A stretch of DNA of 64,000 nucleotides from JBKQVT01 sp963804825 (GTDB lineage Bacteria > Planctomycetota > Planctomycetia > Pirellulales > Thermoguttaceae): positions 1,848,693-1,912,692 of the forward strand of contig CAWDRV010000003.1 in assembly GCA_963804825.1 (NCBI GenBank), read 5' to 3'. The translations under genes were made by a program, and so were the position numbers. Shown piece after piece: positions 14,912 through 22,232 of the stretch. The notes under the pieces were generated by a model, which saw nothing but the letters and a program-made list of their open reading frames with translations, did no database searches and had not been told where the DNA came from. The first letter of the stretch is position 1. Each line of letters opens with the position of its first letter.

Positions 14912-15835
14912 CTAGCGGCCCAGGTCCTCGAACATCGCGTTGACGAACGGATCGGGCTCGAACAGGGCCAGGTCCTCCGCCTGCTCGCCCACGCCCACGT
15001 ACTTCACCGGCAGCCCGACCTGCTTGCGAATCGCCACGACCACGCCGCCCTTGGCCGTGCCGTCGAGCTTCGCCAGCACGATGCCCGTGCAGCGGACCGC
15101 GTCGGTGAAATGCCGGGCCTGGCTGATGCCGTTCTGGCCGGTCGTGGCGTCGAGGACGAGGAGGACCTCGTGCGGGGCCTCGGGAATCTGCTTGCTCAAC
15201 ACGCGATGGATCTTCGTGAGCTCTTGCATCAGACCCTGTTGCGTTTGCAGACGCCCGGCGGTGTCCACGACGCAAACGTCGGCGCCGGATTCGATGGCCC
15301 GGGCGACGGTGCGATGGGCCACGGCGGCCGGGTCGCTGCCTTGCGGACCGGTCACGATCTCCGCCCCCAGCCGTTGCGCCCAGATGGTCAACTGCTCGAC
15401 CGCCGCCGCCCGGAAGGTGTCGGCCGCCCCCAGCACCACCCGCTTCCCGCCGGCCTGGAACATGGCCGCCAGCTTGGCGATCGAGGTCGTCTTTCCCGAG
15501 CCGTTCACGCCGGCCACCATGACGACCGTCGGCCCGCTGGGCGCGAAGTGGATCGGGTCGGCCGGCTGGGCCAGCAAGGTCTTGAGCGTCTGCTTGATGT
15601 GCTGGAGCACCTCGCCCATCTGCGCGACGCGGGCGCGGAAACTCGCGCGGATTTCGTCGACCGTCTCCTGGGCCGCCTCCACGCCCATGTCGGTCTTCAC
15701 GAGCGTCTCGAACAGTTCGTCGAGGAATTCCTCATCGACCAGTCGTCCCTCGGTCTTGAAGAGGTCGCGCAGATCGGTGCGCAGCAGCGCGGTGGTTTTT
15801 TTCAGACCTTGCTTCAGCTTATCCAGCAGTCCCAT
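14912..15835 (-). CDS. ftsY: Signal recognition particle receptor FtsY
   Basis: 307 aa, without the acidic A domain of enterobacterial FtsY. SRP-type GTPase that docks ribosome-SRP complexes at the membrane. The N domain (DKLKQGLKKTTALLRTDLRD) is followed by the GTPase motifs GVNGSGKTTSIAKLA (G1), DTFRAAAVEQL (insertion box start), DTAGRLQTQQGLM (G3), TKLDGTAKGG-type LAKLDGTAKGGVV (G4) and VGVGEQAEDLALFEPDPFVNAMF (C-terminal helix). Complete and canonical. It is last in the leftward series ribH, nusB, ftsY, from which it is separated by a repeat hairpin. Confidence 0.96.
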   Translation of the reverse strand: MGLLDKLKQGLKKTTALLRTDLRDLFKTEGRLVDEEFLDELFETLVKTDMGVEAAQETVDEIRASFRARVAQMGEVLQHIKQTLKTLLAQPADPIHFAPSGPTVVMVAGVNGSGKTTSIAKLAAMFQAGGKRVVLGAADTFRAAAVEQLTIWAQRLGAEIVTGPQGSDPAAVAHRTVARAIESGADVCVVDTAGRLQTQQGLMQELTKIHRVLSKQIPEAPHEVLLVLDATTGQNGISQARHFTDAVRCTGIVLAKLDGTAKGGVVVAIRKQVGLPVKYVGVGEQAEDLALFEPDPFVNAMFEDLGR

Positions 15836-15849
15836 GGGGAAACTCAGAG

Positions 15850-16025
15850 GTCAGGGGAAAGGGGGAAGGCGGAAGGGGGAAGGAGAGAAAGGATGAAGGA
15901 TGAAGGATAAAGGATGAAGGCGGCGGATGAAGGCGGCGGGAAGATCGCTTGCGGTTTCGCATCCTTCCGCCTTCCGTTTTCCACCCTCCGTCCTTCCTCC
16001 TTCATCCTTCATCCTTCATCCTTTG
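15850..16025. repeat. GGATGAA / GGCGGAAGG array hairpin
   Basis: The left arm is a tandem array of GGATGAA and GGCGGAAGG-like units; the right arm is the complementary TTCATCC/CCTTCCGCC array, with GCTTGCGGTTTCGCA near the centre. The right arm runs into nusB and encodes its last residues and stop. Confidence 0.7.
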
Positions 16026-16415
16026 CCTCATCAGGTTGTCGAGGATGCCGTTGACGAATTGCGCCGACTGTGCGGAACCGAATCGCTTGGCCAGTTCGAC
16101 CGCCTCGTCGATGGCGACGTGCGGCGGCGTGTCGCCGTGGAAGATTTCGTAAGCCCCCAGGCGCAGCACGTTGCGGTCGGTGGCCGCCATGCGGTGCAAG
16201 CTCCAGTTGGCCGCGGTCTGTTCGATCCGTTGGTCCAGCTCCTGGCGGTTCTGGCGGACGCCGGCCACCAGTTGGCGGGCGAAGGCCGCAAGGTCTTCCG
16301 CCTTCAGCCGCTCGGCGATCAGGGCGTCGCCGACGGCGGGCGAGCCGCACGGATTCAGGTCCTCTTGATACAAGACCTGGAAGGCGACTTCTCGGGATCG
16401 GCTGCGTCGGGCCAT
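16002..16415 (-). CDS. nusB: Transcription antitermination protein NusB
   Basis: 137 aa from the ATG of MARRSRSREVAFQ. All-helical RNA-binding antitermination factor that with NusE binds BoxA in rRNA operons. Visible: REVAFQVLYQEDLNP, the central LVAGVRQNRQELDQRI, MAATDRNVLRLGAYEIF and the C-terminal HVAIDEAVELAKRFGS with FVNGILDNLM. The family normally ends shortly after this; here the final RQRMKDEG and the TGA are encoded by the GGATGAA repeat array. Located between ribH and ftsY on the same strand, a common neighbourhood for nusB. Confidence 0.93.
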   Translation of the reverse strand: MARRSRSREVAFQVLYQEDLNPCGSPAVGDALIAERLKAEDLAAFARQLVAGVRQNRQELDQRIEQTAANWSLHRMAATDRNVLRLGAYEIFHGDTPPHVAIDEAVELAKRFGSAQSAQFVNGILDNLMRQRMKDEG

Positions 16416-16516
16416 GGGAGGATCAGCGGGGAGCGGTGACGTTGTTGCAAGGCCGGCGATGCCCAACGGCATCAATGACGGATTCTACACGATCTCGAAG
16501 AATCTTTACAGGAGGT

Positions 16517-16701
16517 ATTTCACGCAAAGGCGCAGAGTCGCAAAGGCGCAAAGGATGAAAGGATGAAAAGAAAAGGACGAAAGCAAATCATGGGTCCTCC
16601 GGCAGTCCGTTGACCACGCGAGTGATGCCGTCCCTCATCAATTTTTCCCCTCTTCCCTTTGTTCGTCTTTGCGACTTTGCGACTCTGCGTCTTTGCGTGA
16701 G
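16517..16701. repeat. CACGCAAAGGCGC array hairpin, copy 1
   Basis: The left arm TTCACGCAAAGGCGCAGAG with GTCGCAAAGGCGCAAAGGA, and the right arm TTTGCGACTTTGCGAC with TCTGCGTCTTTGCGTGA, are inverted copies about 100 bases apart. A second pair is at 25326-25467. This fills the nusB-ribH spacer (16416-16739), in which I see no gene. Confidence 0.7.
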
Positions 16702-16739
16702 ATGTTCGACTCGGAATCCCCGCCGAAGCCAATCGTCGC

Positions 16740-17246
16740 TCATGCGGGGAGTTTCGAGAGCAGGTTGACCATCTCGAGGGCCGCCTCGGCGCAATCGACC
16801 CCCTTGTTGCCCAACCGGCTGTCGGGCCGGTCCTTGCCGGTGGTGGCCGCCGGGCCGCCGCAACGGGCGATCGCCTGCTCCAACGTGTTGCAGGTGAGCA
16901 CGCCGAAGAGCACGGGCAGGCCGTACCGCACGCCCAACTCGGCCAGGGCCGTGCTCACCGCCCGGTTGATGTGCCGGTCGTGCGTGGTTTCGCCGCGGAT
17001 GACGGCGCCGAGGCAGAGGATGGCCGCATAGCGCCGGCCGGCCGCCAAGCGGGCGGCCACGGTGGGGATCTCGAAGGCGCCGGGCGTCCACACAACGTCG
17101 ATCTGCTCGTCATGAACGCCGTGTTTACGGAGGGTTTGCACCGCGCCGTCCAGGAGGCGGGAGGTGATCGACTCGTTGAACCGCGAGACCACGACGGCGA
17201 ATCGCCCGTCGGCAGCGGCAATGTTTCCTTGGTACGTGTTGGGCAT
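16740..17246 (-). CDS. ribH: 6,7-dimethyl-8-ribityllumazine synthase
   Basis: 168 aa. Penultimate enzyme of riboflavin synthesis, condensing the ribityl-pyrimidine with 3,4-dihydroxy-2-butanone 4-phosphate; forms icosahedral shells. Visible: VVVSRFNESITSRLLDGA, VVWTPGAFEIPTVAARLA, CLGAVIRGETTHDRHI with the catalytic His, and PVLFGVLTCNTLEQAIAR (where many enzymes have LTTDT or LTVDT). Length is canonical. No other rib gene is adjacent. It starts 15 bases after the stop of the methyltransferase gene. Confidence 0.95.
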   Translation of the reverse strand: MPNTYQGNIAAADGRFAVVVSRFNESITSRLLDGAVQTLRKHGVHDEQIDVVWTPGAFEIPTVAARLAAGRRYAAILCLGAVIRGETTHDRHINRAVSTALAELGVRYGLPVLFGVLTCNTLEQAIARCGGPAATTGKDRPDSRLGNKGVDCAEAALEMVNLLSKLPA

Positions 17247-17261
17247 GGGCGGTGGAAACGT

Positions 17262-18934
17262 TCAAAACAGGAGGAAGGTGCCGCCTTTTCGTTGGCGTTG
17301 CGGTTTTGCCTTGGGGGCCTTCTTGAAGGTCCGCAGGTCGCGTGACGGCGGGAAATCGATCTTGCCGCCCGCCAGCAGTTCCTCGATGGTAAGGATTTGA
17401 ATCCTCGGATGCTTTGTGTTCCACGGAGACTCGTAGAAGTCGGCCCCGGCGGCTTCGGCTCTCATGTTCCGGGTGGGTTCTTCCAGGCAGAGGAGCGCGC
17501 CGATGGCCGCGCCCTCGCGCTCGACGACGCCGCGCAAGTCGCGGAGGTGGGCAACTTGAATATTTCCCGATTTCACCGAGAGAATGATCTGCTTCGTTTT
17601 TTGCGACTCGACATCGTCGTGGAAGAACAGCCGGCCGTCAATTCCCTTGTCGGCGCCCTTCTTTCGCTCGACGGGCCGTGCGCCGACCAGTCCCAACGCC
17701 CACCATTGAAACTGATAGGGGTCTTCGGCGGCCAATGTCCGTGCGCCGGCCAGGTCGATCGGTTCGCCGACCACGTCGAAGGTCGAGGTGATTTCGTCGC
17801 CGAAGGCGTCGCGCAGACGGTGCTTGATCAGCGAGACCGCCAGGTGGGTAATGTCGATGCCGATCCACCTGCGGCCGAGCCTTTGGGCGACGGCGATTGC
17901 CGTTCCACAGCCGCAGAACGGATCGAGGACGACGTCGCCCTCCCGGCTGCTGGCTCGAAGAATGCGATCGAGCAGGGCCTCGGGCTTCTGGGTTGGGTAG
18001 CCCAGCCGTTCCGCTGCGCGCGCCGGTATGGGCGGTATGTCGGTCCAAATGTCTGAAATAGCATTTCCCTCGAGCTCGTCCGCATACCACTTCAGCCTGG
18101 GGGTGCCTCCTTCCTTCTTGGGCCAATAAATCCGTTTCGCGCAGTCCAACGCGTCGAGCTTGTCCTGAACTGTTTTACCCTCGACGTTGAGTCGATCGAG
18201 AATGTCTCCCGGCAAGGCCCAGTGGCGGCCGACGTTCGTGGGATCGATTCCACGCCACGGCTTGCCGCTCTCTCCGCGTCTTACGCCCGCTCCAGTCAGC
18301 GTGATCGGTTGGAAACGGCGGCCGTCGGAATCCTCGGATGTGAAATGCCCCTCGACATACTTCGAACTCTGCGGGATCGTCAACGCACTCCAGGTATAGG
18401 CATCACTCCGCGCGTAGAAGAAAATGGTGTCGTGGACCGGCGCAAATCTTTTGGACGACCCATGCGCGTGCGTGCGTTTCCAAATGATCTCGCTCAGGAA
18501 GTTCTTGGGGTCGAACACGGCGTCCATCAACATCTTGAGGTAGTGGCTGGCCGTCGGGTCGCAGTGCAGGTAGAGGCTCCCCGCCGGCTTCAGGACGCGG
18601 TGCAACTCGACCAACCGCGGCGCCATCATCGACAGATAGGCCAGCAGATTGTTGTCGCCGAGCGCCTGCCGGAAGGCTTGCATGGCGAGCGAGACCCGGC
18701 CGCCGGCTTCGACCGTCGCGTGGTAGGCCTCCGCGGCGGCCTGGTCCCAACGCCACGTGTCCTCGAAGGCGCGAATCTCGCGCCGGAAAGCCGCCCGTCC
18801 TGCTCCGTGAAAAGAACGTTGTAGCTCTGATCGCTGTTGAACGGCGGATCGAGATAGATCAAATCGACCGATTCCGCCGCGATATGCTCGCGGAGCACCT
18901 CGAGATTGTCGCCGTAATAGAGGGTGTTTTTCAT
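17262..18934 (-). CDS. DNA methyltransferase fused to a Mrr-like nuclease domain (frameshifted)
   Basis: The reading starts MKNTLYYGDNLEVLREHI at 18934; the catalytic motif IYLDPPFNSDQSYNVLF (motif IV, DPPF) is in this frame. Near 18797 one base is missing in a G/C run, after which the long frame (17262-18683 and upstream) continues with REIRAFEDTWRW, SLYLHCDPTASHYLKMLMD and, near residue 330, the AdoMet-binding FxGxG equivalent DPFCGCGTAIAVAQRLGRRW. Order IV before I marks a beta-class N6-adenine or N4-cytosine enzyme. The C-terminal 170 residues contain KGIDGRLFF, QIILSVKSGNIQVAHLRDL and GALLCLEEPT, a PD-(D/E)xK-like restriction domain. Total about 556 aa. It follows rho by 74 bases on the same strand. 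Confidence 0.8.
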
Positions 18935-19008
18935 GGTTCTCTCCGGACGGGCATCTCGGTGGCGTTGGGACCCCGGGTCGGCCGGCGGACCGGCGTCCGT
19001 GGCTGCCG

Positions 19009-20628
19009 TCACATCTTCATGTTCATGCTCATGAGGAATTCGGCGTTGGTCTTGGTCTTTTGCAGCCGCGTGACCAGAAGCTCCATCGCCTCGGGAGGGT
19101 TCATGTCGTTCAGGACGCGGCGCAAAATGCAAATCCGCCGGTGCTCCTCGGGATCCAGCAGCATCTCTTCCTTGCGCGTGCCGCTGCGGTTGATGTCGAT
19201 CGACGGCCAGATGCGCCGGTCCACCAGCTTGCGGTCCAGCACGATCTCCTGGTTGCCGGTCCCCTTGAACTCCTCGAAGATCACCTCGTCCATGCGGCTG
19301 CCGGTCTCGACCAGGGCGGTGCCGATGATCGTCAACGAGCCGCCTTCCTCGACCTTGCGGGCGGAGCCGAAGAACCGCTTGGGCCGCTGCAAGGCGTTCG
19401 CGTCGACGCCGCCGGACAGGAGCTTGCCCGAACTTGGGCATTCCGCGTTCCACGCCCGCGCCAGCCGCGTGATCGAATCCAGAAAGATCAGCACGTTGTA
19501 GCCGTACTCGACCATCCGCTTGGCCTTTTCGATCACCATTTCCGAAACCTGGATGTGGCGGGCCGCCGGCTCGTCGAAGGTCGAGCTGATCACCTCGCAG
19601 TTCGGGCCCTTCACCTGGCGCTCCATGTCGGTGACTTCCTCGGGCCGTTCGTCGATCAGGAGCATGAAGACGTAGAGGTCCGTGTAGTTCACCAGCGCCG
19701 CCTTGGCCATCTTCTGCATGAGGATCGTCTTGCCGGCCCGCGGCGGGCTGACGATCAGCCCCCGCTGCCCGAAACCGATGGGCACGATCAGGTCGACCAC
19801 CCGCATTTCCACTTCCTCCGGCGTGGTCTCCATGCGGATCCGCTCGTCGGGATGCAGCGGCGTCAGGTCGTCGAAGAAGACCTTGCCCGTCAACAGGTTC
19901 GGGTCCTGGTAGTTGATCGCCTCGACCCGCAACAGGGCGAAATACCGCTCGTTCTCCTTGGGCGGGCGGATCTGACCGGAAACCGTCGCCCCCGTCTTCA
20001 AACCGAAACGCCGGATCTGGCTCGGCGAGACGTAAATGTCGTCCGGGCAGGAAAGGTAATGATAATCGGGGCTGCGGAGGAAGCCGAACCCGTCGGGCAG
20101 CACCTCCAGCGTCCCCTCGCCGTACATCAGCCCGTTGAGCTTCACCCGCTCCTTCAGAATCTTGAACACCAGGTCGTGCTTCTTGATGCCCGCGTAATCG
20201 GCGACGTTTTCCTTGCGGGCTTCCTCGATCAACTCGGCCATCGACATCCGCTGCAACTCGGCGATGTGGGTGTCGCCCGACTGCTTGATCTGCTCGTAGC
20301 GGTCGTGGATTTCGTCCTTGAAGCGGCCGCCCTCCGCGGCGATTTCCTCGGCCAGCGACATCGGCTCGTTCTCGTCGTCCAGGACGTATTCCTTTGCCGC
20401 CGGTTCCGCTGGTTCCGCTTGCGATGGAACGCGGTCGTCGGCACGGTCGTCGGCGCGGTCGTCGGCGTGGTCCTCGGCGCATTTCTCAGCGCATTCGTCA
20501 GCGCGGTCCTCGGTGCGATCCTGGACGCATTCCTCGGCGTGGCTTTCGACGTGGGCGGGCAGTCCGACGGCGGGCGCATTGTCGTCGTGATTGTTGTAAT
20601 CGGGTTTTACGTCCCCGGGGGTGGACAT
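19009..20628 (-). CDS. rho: Transcription termination factor Rho
   Basis: 539 aa from the ATG of MSTPGDVKPDYN. A hexameric RNA-dependent ATPase. The first 80 residues are an acidic, Asp/Ala/Arg-rich low-complexity extension with repeated ADDRADDR units, absent in E. coli Rho. Then come the N-terminal helical domain (MSMAELIEEARKENV), the OB-fold RNA-binding segment GFGFLRSPDYHYL and DDIYVSPSQIRRF, the Walker A SPPRAGKTILMQ, Walker B VLIFLDSITRLAR, and the secondary RNA-binding loops GGVDANALQRPKRFFGSARK. All catalytic motifs are intact. Located between coaE with hicB and the methyltransferase gene. Confidence 0.95.
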   Translation of the reverse strand: MSTPGDVKPDYNNHDDNAPAVGLPAHVESHAEECVQDRTEDRADECAEKCAEDHADDRADDRADDRVPSQAEPAEPAAKEYVLDDENEPMSLAEEIAAEGGRFKDEIHDRYEQIKQSGDTHIAELQRMSMAELIEEARKENVADYAGIKKHDLVFKILKERVKLNGLMYGEGTLEVLPDGFGFLRSPDYHYLSCPDDIYVSPSQIRRFGLKTGATVSGQIRPPKENERYFALLRVEAINYQDPNLLTGKVFFDDLTPLHPDERIRMETTPEEVEMRVVDLIVPIGFGQRGLIVSPPRAGKTILMQKMAKAALVNYTDLYVFMLLIDERPEEVTDMERQVKGPNCEVISSTFDEPAARHIQVSEMVIEKAKRMVEYGYNVLIFLDSITRLARAWNAECPSSGKLLSGGVDANALQRPKRFFGSARKVEEGGSLTIIGTALVETGSRMDEVIFEEFKGTGNQEIVLDRKLVDRRIWPSIDINRSGTRKEEMLLDPEEHRRICILRRVLNDMNPPEAMELLVTRLQKTKTNAEFLMSMNMKM

Positions 20629-20789
20629 GATCGTCAAACTCCTGATAGGAGAAAGGGCCGGCGCGCGGAGGGCGCCAGCGGCGTGTCGGTCAAAATCAGT
20701 CGTCGCAATGGACGTAAAACATCTGGGAAAAGGCAGGAAAAAAGTCTTTCTCGGACACAGGTGGGATGCTGGAACTCGAACGCGTGAAC

Positions 20790-20957
20790 TCAGGTCAGAT
20801 TGTTGCTCTCCGGAACGTCGTCCATCGCCATCAAAAGATAGGCTTCCTTGAGGTTCGCCTCCAACTCCTTCAACGTCCGTCCTTGGCTCATGATCTCCGG
20901 ATGGTCCAACAGCTTCCCCACCCAGAACCGCTTTCCTTTCCAGTAAACCATGTTCAT
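20790..20957 (-). CDS. Orphan HicB-like antitoxin half
   Basis: 55 aa from ATG 20957, or 53 from ATG 20951, which has GGAG at better spacing. The sequence VYWKGKRFWVGKLLDHPEI then MSQGRTLKELEANLKEAYLL follows the HicB partial RNase H fold: a beta-hairpin from a strand with aromatic residues, P-E-x-x-S-Q-G-x-T, and a helix of the EALENLKEA type. The C-terminal DNA-binding part and a HicA toxin gene are both missing; the neighbours are coaE upstream and rho downstream. It is likely an isolated antitoxin relic or a stand-alone HicB-like protein. Confidence 0.6.
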   Translation of the reverse strand: MNMVYWKGKRFWVGKLLDHPEIMSQGRTLKELEANLKEAYLLMAMDDVPESNNLT

Positions 20958-21048
20958 CTCCGTCGCCACGGCCTATCTCCAAGGGACTGCGTGTTCCGGG
21001 AAAAAGTTAAAAGTCGCGCGCCGCGCGGAAGGCGCGCCAGCGGCGGGA

Positions 21049-21654
21049 TCATCTGCCGACAAGGGAGTGCCAAAAACGCTCGACTTGAGCTTCTGTCCGT
21101 TGCGGAGAACTGGAATTGTCTATAATCACATCGGCCCGGCGACGCTTCAAGTCCAAGGATTCCTGCGCCCGCTGGCGAGCGGCGAATTCCTCCTCGGTCC
21201 ACCCGCGTCCCAACGCCCGGGCCAACCGCACCTCCGGGGGGGCGTCGACGAAGACCAACTTCTCACATAGTTTATCCCAACCGGCCTCCAGAATCAACGG
21301 GGCGTCCAAAACGGCCACTTTCACGCCCGCCGCCTCCATCGCCGCGGCCTGCTGCTCCAAGAGCCGGCGGATCTCCGGATGGCTCAGTTCTTCCAGGTAT
21401 TTTCGCTCCGGGGGGCCTGCCGGCGGATCGGCAAAGACGATGGTTTTCAGCCGGGCGCGGTCCACGTGTCCGTCCGGTCCGAAGACGGCATCCCCCCACC
21501 GCTGCCGCACGGCGGCCTCGATCTGCGGCAGGCGCAGGGCCTCGTGGCCCGCACGGTCGGCGTCGAGAAGGCCCGCGCCGAGCCGGGCCAACTGCGCAGC
21601 CACCATGCTCTTGCCGCTTGCCACTCCGCCTAGTAGTCCGATCACGCGCATCAT
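21049..21654 (-). CDS. coaE: Dephospho-CoA kinase
   Basis: 201 aa. Final step of CoA synthesis, phosphorylating the 3'-hydroxyl of dephospho-CoA. Visible: P-loop GLLGGVASGKSMVAAQL, LLDADRAGHEAL with the catalytic Asp, SHPEIRRLLEQQ, the nucleotide-lid region VLDAPLILEAGWDKLCEKLVFVDAP, and the C-terminal RRADVIIDNSSS. Length and motif order are canonical. MMR at the start offers two Met codons at 21654 and 21651. It precedes the hicB-like gene and rho on the same strand. Confidence 0.95.
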   Translation of the reverse strand: MMRVIGLLGGVASGKSMVAAQLARLGAGLLDADRAGHEALRLPQIEAAVRQRWGDAVFGPDGHVDRARLKTIVFADPPAGPPERKYLEELSHPEIRRLLEQQAAAMEAAGVKVAVLDAPLILEAGWDKLCEKLVFVDAPPEVRLARALGRGWTEEEFAARQRAQESLDLKRRRADVIIDNSSSPQRTEAQVERFWHSLVGR

Positions 21655-21722
21655 TTATGTCCCAAGGCGCCGCGAACAGGCTCCGCCCGGTGCGCGACTT
21701 GCCAGATCGTGTCGGTTCCAAG

Positions 21723-22006
21723 TTATTGTTCGTTAGCCCGAAGGGCTTTCAGATTATAGCCCAGGGTCGCCGCGCAGCGTTATTGTTCGTTAGCCCGAAG
21801 GGCTTTCAGATTATAGCCCAGGGTCGCCGCGCAGCGGCCACCCTGGGTGCCATTGACGCGCCCGCGTGTCAACCCTGAAAGGGTTGCGCGGGTGCGGCGC
21901 CCCACCTCCGAAACCCCGTTGGGGTTTCACAAACTCGTTGGACTCCTGAACCCAGGGTATCCGCTGCGCGGAAACCCTGGGCTGAATTCTTCAAGCCCTT
22001 CGGGCT
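21723..22006. repeat. AAGCCCTTCGGGCT / CCCAGGGT compound palindrome with 57-bp tandem duplication
   Basis: Two exact 57-bp copies (21723-21779 and 21780-21836) contain AGCCCGAAGGGCT, TAGCCCAGGGT and CCGCGCAGCG. After two further small hairpins (CAACCCTGAAAGGGTTG and GAAACCCCGTTGGGGTTTC) the complementary ACCCAGGGTATCCGCTGCGCGG and AGCCCTTCGGGCT close the palindrome. No gene is seen in this 350-base space. Confidence 0.75.
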
Positions 22007-22196
22007 ATCCTTCCTTCTCCTTGCGGAGCTTGTCTGCGTGGATGATCGCATAACAAATGGGCAACGTGAACGCCGCGAGCCCGGAGAACGCAGTTATCGT
22101 CAATGCGATTCCGGGAAAATTATACGGCCCGAAAATCGCAGAACAGATCACCGCCGGAATGGCGCAAACGATGAAAACGAACACAACCCTAATCAT
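22005..22196 (-). CDS. Small membrane protein
   Basis: 63 aa from ATG 22196. Two hydrophobic helices are evident: IRVVFVFIVCAIPAVICSAIF, then PGIALTITAFSGLAAFTLP with CYAII, followed by a charged tail (KLRKEKEG). The tail and stop codon overlap the edge of the palindromic repeat. It starts 36 bases after the polA stop on the same strand. No family is recognised. Confidence 0.5.
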   Translation of the reverse strand: MIRVVFVFIVCAIPAVICSAIFGPYNFPGIALTITAFSGLAAFTLPICYAIIHADKLRKEKEG

Positions 22197-22232
22197 GGTT
22201 TCTCCCGTTCCTTTCTCGCTTGTCAACAATCC

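Noticed and set aside
19060..20787. A 575-codon plus-strand frame opposite rho
   Set aside because: It mirrors the rho coding sequence with His- and Val-rich nonsense composition.
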